A stretch of DNA of 64,000 bases from Whitmania pigra (lineage: Eukaryota > Annelida > Clitellata > Hirudinida > Haemopidae). The notes under the pieces were generated by a model that worked only from the letters and a program-made list of their open reading frames with translations, ran no database searches and was not told the DNA's origin. The translations under genes and the position numbers were made by a program. Below, piece after piece: positions 32,310 through 47,497 of the stretch (position 1 is the stretch's first letter; each line of letters opens with the position of its first letter). The DNA lies in assembly GCA_021613335.1 (NCBI GenBank), contig JAJTWR010000030.1, positions 27,501-91,500 on the forward strand, read 5' to 3'.

Positions 32310-35300
32310 CTGCAGGTACGAACCGTTTTAAATTATGGAATAAAAATAAAAAATAAAGGAAAATAAATAAAACATAAGCTACATAAAATTTATTAATACA
32401 TTCTTTTCACATTATCAAAAACCAGCAAATGAATGAATTACATTCAGTGTAATATTTATCCAAATGACGGTTAAGACAGGCAAGCAACGATAGTTGTTAA
32501 ACTATTATTAATAAGCAATTATCACCATTCTGTCTGAAACAAGGTCCATCCAATGAAATCTTGGCATCCAGGCAGGAAGTTACAAAAACATTTCTCGCAG
32601 CCAGGTGTTTGAGTGGCATGAGAAAGTGAGTGCTACCTGAGGGTACAAACAGCGACATTTTGTCATTTACAACCTCATTTAACTTCAGCATGCCCAGTGC
32701 CACCTGGTGGCAAAAGTGGAGTTGTCTGTCCAGAGTTAAGATAAAGGGCATGTTTGGGAGTTGGTCTGGTAAGAAACTTTGAAGGAATTCTCTCAGGTTA
32801 CCCTAGGTATGAAACAATCAAGTGATTTAATAAATAATGATTTCAAATAGTAAACAATTAATAACTAGTAACAATAACAAATAATTACTCACCTTTTCTG
32901 AGCACTCGAAGACGAGAATGTGGGGCCTCATGGAAACGCTGGCTCCGACCAGTCCGGAAATGCACCTCTGATTTTCGCACAACTGGAGGAGTTCGAGGTC
33001 CCTGGCAAATTCATCCTTCTTGGTGTCTCCAAACCGAATGTCCTGAAAGTTCTCGTAGATTTCGTTTCTCGACGAACCACCGACAGAGTTGTTCAGAGAA
33101 TTCTTCTGACCGGACCTTCCTCGAGGGAGATTAAAATTGTGACTCCAATGGCCAGGCAATGATTCTCTTGCGAGGAGTCTGTGACTGCTGCACAATGGCC
33201 TGGACGAACGACCAAAAGTGTCGTCGTCGTTATGGATTTTGTTTCCGACAGAGTAGACGTCGTCGTAGATGTTTTCCAGTTGGTCATAATTGTCCTGCAA
33301 ACTTCCGTCATCTTGGAGCATCTTCACCATGACAACGCGAGAGCTGCTGAAGTGTGACGTTGACATGCTGGATGGACCGAGGCGAGCCAGCATGATGTCG
33401 CCATAAGAACCACGACCTGAATTAATAAAATCGAATAGTAGACATAAATAATAATGAAGAAATAAAATATAAAACTCAGACAGAACAACACAAGCTTCAA
33501 ATGGTAAGGATAATCAGATATATGTTAAGAAACTGTTAAAGCCAAAGTCGCTTATTAGCTCATTAAAACGAGAAATTGTTTTTGGATTCACAATTTCATT
33601 TGGCAGTGCATGCCGAGGTTTCCTACAATCCTACTGCACCGTCTGTTGAGAATTTACTGCATCACAGTTTGAAAGTGCACCCTCTCGTGTCTGGGTAATC
33701 CTGGATGAGTAACTGATGCTTTAGGGGGTAGTCCGCAAAGCCGTTTAGTAATTTGAAGAAAAACGTTAAGTCTGCCAGGAGGGGGTGTCTCTCCAGGTTC
33801 ATAACTTTAAGATGCCTTAGTTTATCCATGCAGTGGTATTTAGCAACTGATGAAATTGATTTGGTGAATCGTTTTCGTAATTTTTTAACTCTATAAATTA
33901 GATAATTGTGGTGAGGGTTCCATACACGTGAACAATCTTCAAGAATTTGTCTGACATAAGTGCAAAAAGCAAGCTTTAAAACATCCTGGTCCCTTGAGAA
34001 GAAAGATGCCTTGATCATCCATGAAACTTTATGAATGATTGTATCAAAATGAGTTGTAAACTTTAAGCTTGGGTCCATCATAATCCCTAGATCCCTAACC
34101 CTGTCCACTTGCTGGAGGGTCTGACCTTTAATAACCTTTAATTTAAAGTACCTTTCAAGTACTCATGATTATTTCTTTTCTTTCTGTGACCTGTCATGAA
34201 AAAAATCTGACATTTCTCTGGTGTGAGTTGAAGTTGCCAGATGTTACCTTGTTGAGAGCAGACTGTAGTTGGGTTTGGACAAAGTTGAGAAACAATAGAA
34301 CTTAACATCGTCAGCGAATAGTTTGCAAACAACACTAGTATATTTGAATAAGCCAGGAAGATCATTGATGTACAATGAAAAGAGTATGGGGCCAAGCACA
34401 CTGCCTTGAGAGACACTGGTCACAGAAGTGATATTTTGATAAAATTCATCCCTATTAACAGGCTGTTTCCTCTGTGAAAGAAAGTTGGCTTTGCCACCCC
34501 ATAATGTTGTCATAAATGCCATAACATTGTAATTTGGTTAAAAGCTTGTTGCATGCCAAGGAGTCAAGTGCCTTTTTAAAGTCTAGGTATATGATGTTCC
34601 AAGAATGTCTGGTCTGAAGTGCTTCTGACCATTGTGGATCATTGATAATTTATGTTGTATTAGATGATGCATAAGTGATTTGTTAATAATCTGCTCCATT
34701 GCACATCAACAGGTTGATGTGATTGAGCTGGAAAGGTGGTGGGACCTTTTTTATGTATAGGAGTGACTAATGCCATTTTCCAGTCACAGGGAAACTTTCT
34801 GATCTTTAAGGGAAATGTCAAATATATGGGCAAACGGTAAAGCCAGAGAGAGTGCAGACTTTTTTAAAACAATGTTGGTACCATCGACAATGAGGAATTA
34901 AGGCCAAGCAAGGTCATCCTCACAACATCTGGAGTAAACCTGACATCATTCATTTCTGCTTGGGTTTGGCAAGATGTTATGGGGTTCTTTTCAGTTGTAA
35001 AAGCTGATGAAAAGTAGAAGTTGAAGATATCACTTGTTTCAGGTGGATTACGAGTAAGAGTTCTGGAGGGTAGAGCAATCTCTAACATGTTGACATGAGA
35101 TTGTAGCTTTCTACTTTATCTATGGAATCTACCTGTGTTTCTGCTTCGAAGCAGATTAAGTTTAAGGGATGCGTAATACTTCATGATAGAGTTACGACAG
35201 ATTTTAGCAAAACTATAATATCTGATTTTGTTCCCGAAATTCCTGGAAAAGAATTTGAAAATGACTGACCGAGTCGAGATATGATCTGTAACCTGTCTCT

Positions 35301-38300
35301 CTTGAAATTAATGGCAGAATTGGACTCGTGGAAGGATGGTGTCGAGCAGTCCCTGGTCCACTGCTGGTCGGAATCAACAGAAACAGTAATAGGAATTGGA
35401 GTCATCAACTGAGAGCTTTCATGAGCTGCCACAGAGGATAGCTTTTCTTTAAAACACAAGTTAATGTTTAAACAAAATTATACAAAATTCAACTTCTACT
35501 ATGTACTTCAGAAATTGTATGGCATGCAAGTCATCTCAGAAACGTGCCTACGAATGACAGTAAAAGCAACAGTCATTAAGTGTCGTGTTCACGACACAGC
35601 TTGCACTGCCACAAAGCACCCTTTGGATGTGGCGCTATAGAAATGGCTGAGCTCCCCTGATGCTTAAGCTTATAGTGCTACACAAATAAACATACCATAT
35701 ATCATACCAGTGCATGTAGCTTAAAAATTATATTATTTCCATCACTTGCAAGTTTTATGTTTATGTTTGTGTGTATATTTAATATTATTATAATCAGATT
35801 TTATATTTATGAGATAATTTTGAATGATTGCACTGATAAAAAACAAAGCATTCCAAAATTTAACACAAACGCTTTTAATATTTAATAAACCACATTGAAA
35901 GTCAATCAATTCTCACCACTTTTTGAAGATGATGATGAAAATGCAGACAAGATGTCCTTCTGAACATGTCTGATCTCTTCTGCAATCATCATCTTCTTCA
36001 TCTTCCTCCTCCTGATTAAACAGCACGTTACCAAGACAACCATGAGTCCTATGTAGACCACAGAGCAACCAGCTGTCACCAAAGACATCTTCTGAGCGTT
36101 CCAGAAACTTCCTTCAACATTCGACACATGATGTACTGAATCTGAAAAAAGAAACAATGGAGTTATTTTGAATGATCTCTTGACATGCTGCTCAAAATAA
36201 TTCTTCCAGAACAATATTTGCAAACTTAATGCAAGTAGGAATAGCATCAACACAAAGCTAAACTATGAAGACAAATTGGATTCACAAACCAACAACGTTG
36301 ACGTAAAAATCCTGCTTAGCAAATCCAGTTTCGCTTAATGCATTGCAACTATACCATCCGATGTCTTCGTAGTGAACTTCGCTAAAAATGAGCGAGTTGT
36401 TCTCAGCCACCTGAATTCATCAAAGTTTGCCTTAAATTAGATGATGCTTCACGTCATTTCTGATACAAATTTATCGAATTTTTAAAGTAATAAAAGCTAT
36501 GAAATGTTTGCAATAAGTGTCGCTGAAAGCGGGGGCAGGGGGAAAATGCTCAGGGCCCTGAGATTTTTTGATGGTCGTCCGGGTTTTGAAAACTTTTTTT
36601 GCTTTTCGTTACCAAATTCACACGACATAGCGCCCAAACATTTCTTGGTTACATCTGTTTTAATTTGAAGTACCTTGATTCTGAAATCGTCGATGAAACG
36701 TGAGTTCATATTTTTAATCCATTCGACAGATGGCAGAGGCTCTCCAAAAACTTCACAATCGATCACCAGGTGGCTCATCTCCGTGGTCGTAACGTTGCCG
36801 GGTTTTAAGATGAGGTAAGGTTTTACTGCAAAAATGTTATTTTTACATTTCATTTTATTGTTTTATAATTATTATATTTAATAATATTAATTATTCTTAA
36901 ATTAATCACCTCAGGAAGGTAAATGTGTTACTCATTTTCGTCTTTTGAATTAATCGATATAGAATAAAATTAAAACAGCACTCACAAAATAAATCGTAAT
37001 TCCGATCAGCAAAAAAAGTAAAACAGTAAAAAAAGTCTCTATAGTAGACATGAAAAAGCACAAAAAGACGTACCTACGACTTCAACCTTGACTGTAAAAT
37101 TGATGCTACCCTGAGTGCTGACAGCGAAGCAGACGTATAAACCTGCATCTTCCTTCTTTACGCTGTTAAATCTCAACACTCCGTTCTCGCTGGCAACGTG
37201 ATCTGGAAGGATGGAAAGAAGAGACTGGGATGACGAAGCTTTCGACGATCGTGGGAGATTCCTGGTTGCAGAGGAAAGAAGGCTTCCTATTCTTTTCCAG
37301 AATACAACCGGAGGCGTCTTTCCCTCCGCAAAACATGGCACCTGACCAACGCTTCCCATCTCCAGTTGAACTACTGAAGGCATCGGCAGGAATTTGAGAC
37401 GACCTGGAGAAATGAATAACTAATTACATTAGAGGTGTCAATATAATCAAGGATAATGTGCCACTAAATCGTTGACTGCATTTATGATTTCATCAGTTAA
37501 ACTAAAAGTGGGCATCATCATTCATTCGCATTCGACAAATTTGTTATTATAGGTCTGGTAAATTGAACCAAGCCACCAAAATTGCTTTCCTATCCGTCAG
37601 GAATTCAATTGCTAGAGTCCGGGACATCGCACTCAGGTGATCCCTGCCCTCTGGAATGGATTCCACGATGGATTGGAGTCTTCACATCATCACCCTTAAT
37701 TGGCAAACAAGGCGGAGTCAATCCAGGACCTCATCACTCATCGAGCAGACAATATCGGGTTCGGGAAATGACCTCAAAAGATTGAATGCTTCCATTCGTG
37801 AGTTTTCTCAAGCGGATATTTTTTAAATGCAACCAAAACGTATATGGTAAAACGTATGATTCCAGTAGAGAATTCATCGATATAATATCGTATCGTGGAT
37901 CGTATTAATACAATTTCAATCCAATATGGCATCAATCTGTCTCTCGTGGCAGAGAAGGGATTTAAACCAATAAACACTACGGAGCGGTCTCACGTTTGAT
38001 CAAATAATCAAACGTCGAAATTCACTTTTCATCACTTGTATTCGATTACTTGATTATCGTTTCGCTTTCTTGGCGCCACAAGTAAAGAATTCGTCTGGTG
38101 ACATGAAGAGGTTCGATGGAAAGTGTGATGAAAGTTATTTTTATGTTTTAATTTCCAATTGTTTGCTTGTTATGTATATTTATATAGTATGTATATTTCA
38201 AAATTATAATATAATATAATTAACAATCTGTGGACGCTTAGCAATGAATGCATCAGCTGGAATTCATTATCAATATCAAGTAAATGCTCAAATCGTTTAG

Positions 38301-41300
38301 TTTAATCGATAAGTATGTTTATTTACCAAACAAAGCACCGAATGAAAACCCACTTGCAACGTAAAGTTGGGCCACGTGTACGTGAACCGGGGGGTGTCCG
38401 CGGGTTGAAATGACGCACCCGTACGACCCCTCGTCGGAGGAGAGTACATTCAGAATCTTCAACCTCGTACCGTAAGTTTCCATCCTAGAGTCACGTGATG
38501 TCTGCGCGTGAAAAAAAAACTGATTTTATTTTTAGAAGGATGCTGGTTTTGTCTGGAACACGAACTGGCCAATAGAGCACGATTTGAGATAATTTCGAGT
38601 GCATTTTGTTGTATAAATACTTCTAAAAATACATCCGCGCGGTTGCCAGGCAAGTGGAACATGAAGCGTCTTATCTGTAAGGAATGCATCTCCATATTAC
38701 AATGGATCATCAATGAACGTGTAATTAGAAGCACATGTTTAATGGCTCCAAAGAAAAATGAGAGACTTTATAAACTTTCCATCAAACAGATTCATGTGTT
38801 CATTGTAAGCAGCTCAGAAAGCCTAAATAAATAATTAAGCAATCAAAGCTATTCTCACCTCGATAAAAGCTCCATTCTTCTTCCAAGTGATGCTTGTGAA
38901 AGGCGGGGATGTACCTGAATACCTGCATTCAAAGGCAGCAACCTCTCCTTCTTGAACTGTTTCAACCGATGATAACCTTTGAACTTTCGGTGGGACTGAT
39001 GGGCGAAATTAATCAATTGACTAATCACTTCATTTATTTTTTTTTTACATAAAGCTTTTCTAAAATTTTTAGAAGAAAAGAGAAATTCTGTTTAAAAGTT
39101 TTTTTTTTTTCCAACCTGTTACAACTATTTCAATGCCTAGTGCCGCTTTTGCAGCCTTGTTTTCGACGACGCATCGGTACACTCCCGAGTCATCTTCTTC
39201 GGCGTTGACGATGGTAAGCACTCCTCCTCTCGACCGTATTCTTCCATCATCTCCGACGTCCCTACCCTGAGGGTTAGTCCACCTGAGCGATGAAATGATG
39301 AAGTAGAATGATGTGTGAATTGGGAGGATTTGCTTGCAGTCGATCAAAAGTAGACCGATGTGTTGAGGCAGCGCGTTGTGGCGGAATGCGAGGCATCAAC
39401 GTGATCAGACACTAATTCAAAAAGTGTTTCTCCTAACCTTAGCGAAGGTTTCGGCAGACCTTTCGGGGGGTAGCACTTGACCTCCGACCTGGTTGCTATG
39501 GGAACAACATGGGCAGACGAAGGACTGGGGTCCAATGAATTTTCAGACATTTCGTTGAGATCTGTCGAGGAGCAAAGATGATTCATCATTCTCGAGATTA
39601 CAAATTCATTAGCACAATTTATGACCTGATTAAAGTTATAACAACATAATTTATGTCTTGATTAAAAATATAATTTATGTCTCGAGTAAAAAATCAGTTA
39701 AAGAGGAAACAAAGAACTCACAGGAGACAATGACTTTTGTGGCAAGGTTGAACTGATCTGACTTTGAAGAACTCACATGGCACCTGTACAGACCCTCATC
39801 AACTCGTGTGGCCCCTTTTATTAAGAGGGTGCCATTTTCGAAAAGTGTGTGTCTGTAATTTTAGTGCAATGATGCATCTTCTCAATTAACTTGCTGGATT
39901 AGAGATCATAAAAACTCAAATTCACAGAGCAGTTGTTCGCTTCACTATAAACTGAACATCGGATTATCAATGATAAAATAATTTATGAGGGATCACTTTT
40001 CTGCATCTATTAAGAATCTGCAACTTATTGTGAAATCCTATTCTCCATTAAGTTCTGAAAATGTCAATCAAAATAATAGCTGCACTGTAACAAAGGCGCA
40101 TTATTTTCAAGCCGTTTTTAAGTGCTATCTCAATCCTGATATGCATTTGTTTCAAGTGACTGGTTTTTGACTTTGATTGAAAATAATTGTTTAATCTCAG
40201 CAATTATAACTTAATTACAACCATAAGTCAAACATCGTTCAAAAATTCATCCGCATAATGGACACTTGATCGACCGATATACCTCAACAATACACAGCTG
40301 TCGTCAACAACTCACCTGTGTGAATTGCGATTAATTTTCGAATCGTTGAGGAACCATTCCAACTGGACAGAAGGCTCCTGGAAGTGACAGTCCAGTCGAA
40401 CGTCGTCGACCTCGCTCGTGTAAATTGGTCTTGAGAAGGTCAGAGGGGACAACAGGCGAGGAGCTGAATGAAGATATGACCTTGTCACCAGGAGTGAATT
40501 TTGTTAGATTTTATTTTTATCATTAACTGAATATTTTGAATTCGATATTCGATAGAAATGTGCTAAAAAGCTAAAAAAAAAGCAACTGACTTTTTAAAGC
40601 ATTGACCAACCTAAATTACATTAACCACTAGTTCTTACTAAAATCAAATATTTGCACATCTAAACGGTAAGATCGATGAGCACGTTCACTCAAACAGACT
40701 CGCAAACTACGTACAGAAGCGACACTTTCGAGCGTCCTCATCTCGTCGAAAGCACGCAACATTTCGACAGAACATTAGCCAAATAATGCCAGCCCCTCCA
40801 CCATAAACGGAGACGATAAAAACTCCATCTTGGTGACTCGAATAAAACTCACAAACTCGAATTAACTGAAGCACTCAAATCGTAGAATCTTCGACCCCAA
40901 TAAAACGACAATAACTGTCGCTATTAGCTCCGTCTAATCGCTTCTTCTGAAACATTTTTTTGCGGAATTACGCATTAAATCATTACAGCCTTTCGAGACC
41001 TTATCGGAGATGTTGAAATTCAAATGAGCGTCTGAAACAATCTAAGAAAATTATTCTCAGCGTTTAATGAACCCAGGTTTTCGTTTGCATAACAATTGAG
41101 ACTTGAAAGGAAGGAACTTAAGAGCAGATTGAGTGAAGGTGTTAAATTTACGCTCTAAATCGCCTAACGAGGCCATTACACGGTGCACAACAAATAGGTA
41201 TATCGTCCCCTGAGACTGGGGAACATGCCTTCGTTTCGTTTCCTACTTGTTTTGTATTGTATTGTATTGTATTACATTGTATTGTATTGTATTGTATTGT

Positions 41301-42561
41301 ATTACATTGTATTGTATTGTATTACATTGTATTGTATTGTATTGTATTGTATTACATTGTATTGTATTGTATTGTATTGTATTACATTGTATTGTATTGT
41401 ATTACATTGTATTGTATTGTATTGTATTGTATTACATTGTATTGTATTGCGTTGCATTGCATTGAATTGTGTTGTATTGTTAACACATCAACTATGTAGA
41501 AAAACATTTAATTTGATACATTTAACAAAACGTACCACTCATTCAGACACCAAAATAAAATATTCACAATGTGGCCTTTATATTACCATTATATTACTAA
41601 TTAATAGTTCTCCAGATTACTGGTTTATATACGTTTATTTGTTGATAGTCTATTCCAAAATTAAGACTTAATTACCTCGTTCACCGCAGAAGGTGTGCGA
41701 AGACTTAACATAATAAGCACTTTATATAATAGTTTTAAATGAAATAAATAAAATTAAAATTAAATGAAGCCTAAAAGAACCAAACATTCATAGAGAGTTG
41801 AGAATTCGGAAATACTTAACGAGGCAGATATCAATTTCTGAACACAACGCTTGGAAGCCCTTTAGAAGTGCTTGTAAACCAGGGGTACTCAAACTTTTTT
41901 GTCCGGGGTCCACATTACGTAATTTTCAGATAGATGGCGGTCCACAAGGGTCAAAGTCATGCGGACCGGGGGGGGGTGGTAAAGTAAAAAGTAATGAATT
42001 AATATTAAAATGCTGTCAGACTTTTTATTTAGAGTGATGCATGGAACTGCTTGTCCTTCAGGACTTCTATGATATTTGGAGAATAGCTAGTAATTGCAAT
42101 TCTCAAACAATTTCCAAGATGTACATCAGTTAATTGACTTCGATTTTTAAACTTGATAATGTTCATAGTTGAAAATGATGATTCACAGGTGTAAGTTGAT
42201 CCAAATATTGTCAGAACTGATAAAGCCAATTTCTTGGAGCAAGTGTATTGACCCTCAATTACAAACTTAGACCAGAATTCAGAATTTTTTAACTTTTAAA
42301 ATTTTAAAATTTATTTTTTTGGAAATAATTGGAGGTCCACTTAAAAGCTATCGGCGGTCCGGATTGTGGACCGCGGTCCGCAGTTTGAGTACCCCTGTTG
42401 TAAACGATTGATTGACTGTGACAAGAGCAGCTGTCACAAACCCATCTTCGTCGTCGCCGTCATACTAGACGTAATTACAATCATATCCAACATCATCATC
42501 ATCGTCGTCAAAGTCGACGTCATTACGATCATCAGGAATCACCGTTATCATCATCATCGTA

Positions 42562-42642
<81 letters not shown>

Positions 42643-42707
42643 GTCGTCAAAGTCGACGTCATTACGATCATCAGGAATCACCGTTATCATCATCATCGTA
42701 ATCGTCG

Positions 42708-42739
<32 letters not shown>

Positions 42740-45700
42740 GTCGTCGTCGTCGTCGTCATCATCATCATATTCGTTATCATTATCACCACCACCAACATCA
42801 TCATCATCTAATGGAGTTCCTTACGAACCCCTGTCGTTGTGTCTGACTGAAGAAGCATTCGACCATTAGTGGATGACTTGACATTCCAATGACCATGGGA
42901 AGCTCTTGAATTATAAAGATGTGTGTGCTCCTGTGTGTGCTTCTTGGTTTGTTTGTGTGTATGTGTGTGTGTGTGTGTATTTGTTTCATAGCTGTAGGAG
43001 GACGCCTAAGAAATATGCTTAATTAATCGTTGATATTTAATCAAATACATCTTCAAATCTTCTCCGGTGTTCGAGTAGAGAGATAGAGATGGATAGCTAG
43101 AGAGTAAAGAGAAAATGATAGACAGATGGAGAGAAAAGAGATATAGATAGATGGATGGAGGGAACATATGGGAATGAGAATGTTTACTTTCTGAGAAGCT
43201 GATTGCTCGAAGGATACAAAAGGAAAACCTGGTCTCATGGATGAAATAATTTTAAGACAAATACTTGTCCTCGGTTGACAATGCCTATTTATAACAAATT
43301 ATTAATTAATTAAATTTTATCATTGCGTACCTTCACGTTCCGATCTCATTTTCTCTTCTTGAGATTGATAAACATGCTAATAAAAAAAAGCCGGATCAAA
43401 CACAGAATAGAACGTGCAGGTACATTCAATCTGACGCAACGCAACACACAAGCACATACACAGATACAGACACAGAGGCAGCCCCTCAGACATCTTCTTC
43501 TCTCCTGGCGACACCCTCGGAGATAAGAAGTCCTCACTGGCATTTCCAAGCACTCATCTTGTTGAGATTCTTTCAAATGTTGCAACTCAACTCTTAAAAC
43601 AAGGACTTATCATTGGCTGTCGAGAGAGTGCACGTGACGACACACACCGGTAACATCACACGGACGTACCTGAGGCGCCACGCCGGCGGTTCAAATTGGT
43701 CACCTTGGTTACGAGTTCATCCCGTTCAGCAGACGATAGACGATCAAAGAGGACGACGATAAGCGAAAGTAAACAAAAATCTCGCTTTGAGAAATTTTTG
43801 AGGATTCGATACAACTAAGTTCAGTGTTGGGAACCCGGAAGTAATAACTTAAGGGGGGTATGGATTAAAGGGTAGGAGTAAGGGTATGGGGTTAGGATCG
43901 AATCGTTCGTCATGCCTAATTATCATTATAATAGCAGTTATTATTATATTAATTAGTGTTTGTTTTCTCTGTTTATCTAGTTAATTCAACATGCAGCATT
44001 GTTTGTATTGTATAAATAGGTTATAACAGTAAATTATTCATTCTCAACTAAAACAATAGTCGTAATTTAAGTAGTGCTGAATTTAATAGAACCAACGATA
44101 ACGTAAGAACCAACCAATCAACCAACCAACCAACCAACAAATCAACCAACCAACCAACCAACAAATCAACTAATCAACAATAAACCAACCGACCTACCTC
44201 TGCCAGTGAGGACAAAATTCTGAACACTCTCCACAGACCCGGCCTTGTTACTCGCCCGGCACGAATAGACTCCCCACTCCGATGACGTCACGCCGGAAAT
44301 ACGCAAACCGTGTCTGGTTGCTTTGATTCTGTCCGAACTCTGTAACCTGGAAGCGTAACAATGGAGCGTCTGGTAATGTATGAATATTAACGAATGGTAA
44401 TAATTAATGAGCTGCTCATGAATTTTAAGTAGTCATTATAAGTAACCATGCAAAGTAGAGTAGTCATTGAACAAATCGTGATTATGATAATGAGATCCAA
44501 AGCATAGAAATATCGTAAATTGCATCACACTTTTCAAACAACGTGACAGGTTAAAAAAAGGAATGGTTCGCAACATTCGTATTGATTATAATACTTGTAA
44601 CAATTGTAATAATGTTTATAATGGGAGGGGGGCATACCGAGTGGAAAAATGGGGCGCATGCCCGGTGGAAACACGGAGGTGGAGTAATCAGCCTGCAGCA
44701 CCGGGGGAGGCCAGTTATAATTTGCACAGGCACTAATCATCGGAGCAGTTGGAGCATGGATAATCAAACAAAGACCTTTAAGTCGTAGTTATTATATCAC
44801 TCATGAGGTACCCGCAACTTCAACTCAGTTGAAGGCAAGAAGGACGAGAGATTATTTCCATCGAGGGTTAGAATTGGCCGATGACACCACTCAAGGATGG
44901 ATTGATGGATGGATGGGTGGATGGATGGATGAATGGATGGATGGATGGATGGATGTATGGATGGATGGATGATGGATGGATGGATGGATGGATGGATGTA
45001 TGGATGGATGTATGGACTTCCTTTGTGAAAAGGGAAAATCACTGGAAACAAATTGAAAGACGACACAGGAAAGAAATGGCATGACGGGTTCAAAGATTTC
45101 ACTTCAAATATCCACTTCACTCCCTGACAAACATTTTTTGTCGCAGATAAGCACATTTTATCATTTTAAAATAAAACAACCAAAATACTAATAATAATAA
45201 TATGAAAATGAATAAAACGATTTAAAAATTAAATTGAAAAAAACAAACACAATGAAACAGAGGCTAGCGAGCCGAAGACATCAGCAGAGCAAGTGAAAAT
45301 AATTGCGAGCAGGAACGAGGTGGGTGGAAAGAATCCGTGACAAAGTGGATGTGGAAATTAAGATTTCGAGTCTCTCAGGGAAACAACTGTGACGTCTGAT
45401 GCTGAAGGGGTAACTGATGCTCCTGATAAGCATCTTGCGGGGGCGGACTCGGAGAACATAAAACACCGATAGAAAGAAAGACTCCTCCAAGATTCCAGAT
45501 AAAGCCGAATATGAGACGAAAACAATTATAATAAAGAAGGATGGACTGATGGGAGGGACGGACGGATGGATGAAATACCATGGAAGCCATTCAGGCATGG
45601 TGACACGACCTTTCCGCTCGAACTTTGCCCCGTTGCTGAGTTCGTTGTTTGTCGTCGGGGCTGCTCGGATCAGCAAAAGCAAACAAGAACAAGAATAACA

Positions 45701-47442
45701 ACAACTGGAGAACATCTTGGAATTTACGATTTTCCGAAGACGCCAGTCGAGCTAGTAATTGTTCGACAACGTTCTGGAGGCGATTCCAGACGCGCGTCAC
45801 GTGGCAATATCACGTGACCGATCGGGTCATGCACGGATGAGGGTGGATAATAAACAGGAGCAGTGGAGAAGGCAGCCATGCGAGACGATCGTTTCTCCCA
45901 ATCGTTCATCCATTAACTCTTCCTTCCCAATTTCCACTAGTCCATCTCTGCCATCGATCATCCACTAAACGACCGTGTAAGTCACCGCCAAAGAGTCGAG
46001 TTGTCTCCGCGCATGTCACACCGGATGATAATCGAATTAGGACTTGACAGAGAGAGTTAGGAGATTCGATTACAGCAGCACTTTTGTTAATCACGTTACG
46101 AAGCAACTTATTCGAGTCTTTTCGTAAATCACAATATCGATGTGTGACTGTGATGAAATTATGTTAAGTTTTTAATTGTATTAGTCTCTAATTATAATTT
46201 AATTTAATTGATGGACCTCTATATTTAGTTATAATAATATCTTTATGAACCCCATTAATTACAAATATATTACTTATATACCTCATTAATTATAATTATA
46301 TTATTGATGGACCTCCCGATTGCAGGCGTCCAATTTCCCATCAACGTATCACTAACGGTGTACCGGGAGGAGAATGAACGTTCAAGTTAAAGCAATCAAC
46401 ATTCCAACAGAACGCACAATCATTAGAATGCAACACAACACAATAAATTACAATACAATACAACACAACACAATGCAATGCAAGAGAGTGTCACTCCTGA
46501 ACGATTTCATGGAGAATATGAGACATGTTCGTAATCGCCTTTGTTTTCCCTTGCAGGCCCATAGCCAGAAAACGATTCCAGGGAGGTTAATTTTTTATTT
46601 TTCAAATTCAAATAATAATAAATAAAGATGGTCTTAAGATTTCATGATTTTGTGATGTTATTGTAAATCAATAAAATTTAAAATTTAAATCTTTTTATTA
46701 TATTTCGGAGGGAGGGATTTTAGCCCGTAAACCTCCCCTAAATACGATCTTTCTCTTGCTAGATGATTATTATCATCATTATCAATCTAGCGCCACATAA
46801 ATCAATTTAATATTACAAGTTTCTGATAATTCATAGGTAACGATCTTTTCTTATCATCATCATCATCATCATCGTCGTCGTCGTCGTCGTAATTAATTAC
46901 GATCGCCACTATCTTGATCATTATCAATATCATCATCATCATCATCATCACCAACAACATCAATAACAAGAGCAACAACAAGGGGTAACTAGACTCCACT
47001 TGTCAATGCATGACACATCAGATGGGAGGATCTCATGAGGAGGACATGAGATGACCTTTGAGGTCAATAAAGTTAAACGAACAATTCAAACATTCTGACA
47101 CATTCATTTCCAAGTGTTTTCAATATTATGCCGAGAATAAATAATATCATAATTGTTTCATTAATATAATATAATATTTGTTTCATTAGTATAATATCAT
47201 AATTGTTTCATTAATGTAATATCATAATTATTTATTAATATAATATTATAATTATATCATTAATATAATAATGTCATCATCACAATTTCATTTAACGTTT
47301 ATTATGACTACTGCAATGGTCATCAGCATTACTGTTAACATTACTCAAAATAGGCGAGGTGGAAATATTTCAATAATACGCGACTATTAATTATTAATAA
47401 TTTCTCATGAATAATAATAACAATATATATTTTTATATATTA

Positions 47443-47497
<55 letters not shown>

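Noticed and set aside
32920..33162. Plus-strand 80-codon frame
   Set aside because: Antisense of PTK7 exon 16.
41225..41671. Tyr/Cys/Ile/Val-rich open frames in three frames
   Set aside because: Caused by the ATTGT pentanucleotide repeat.
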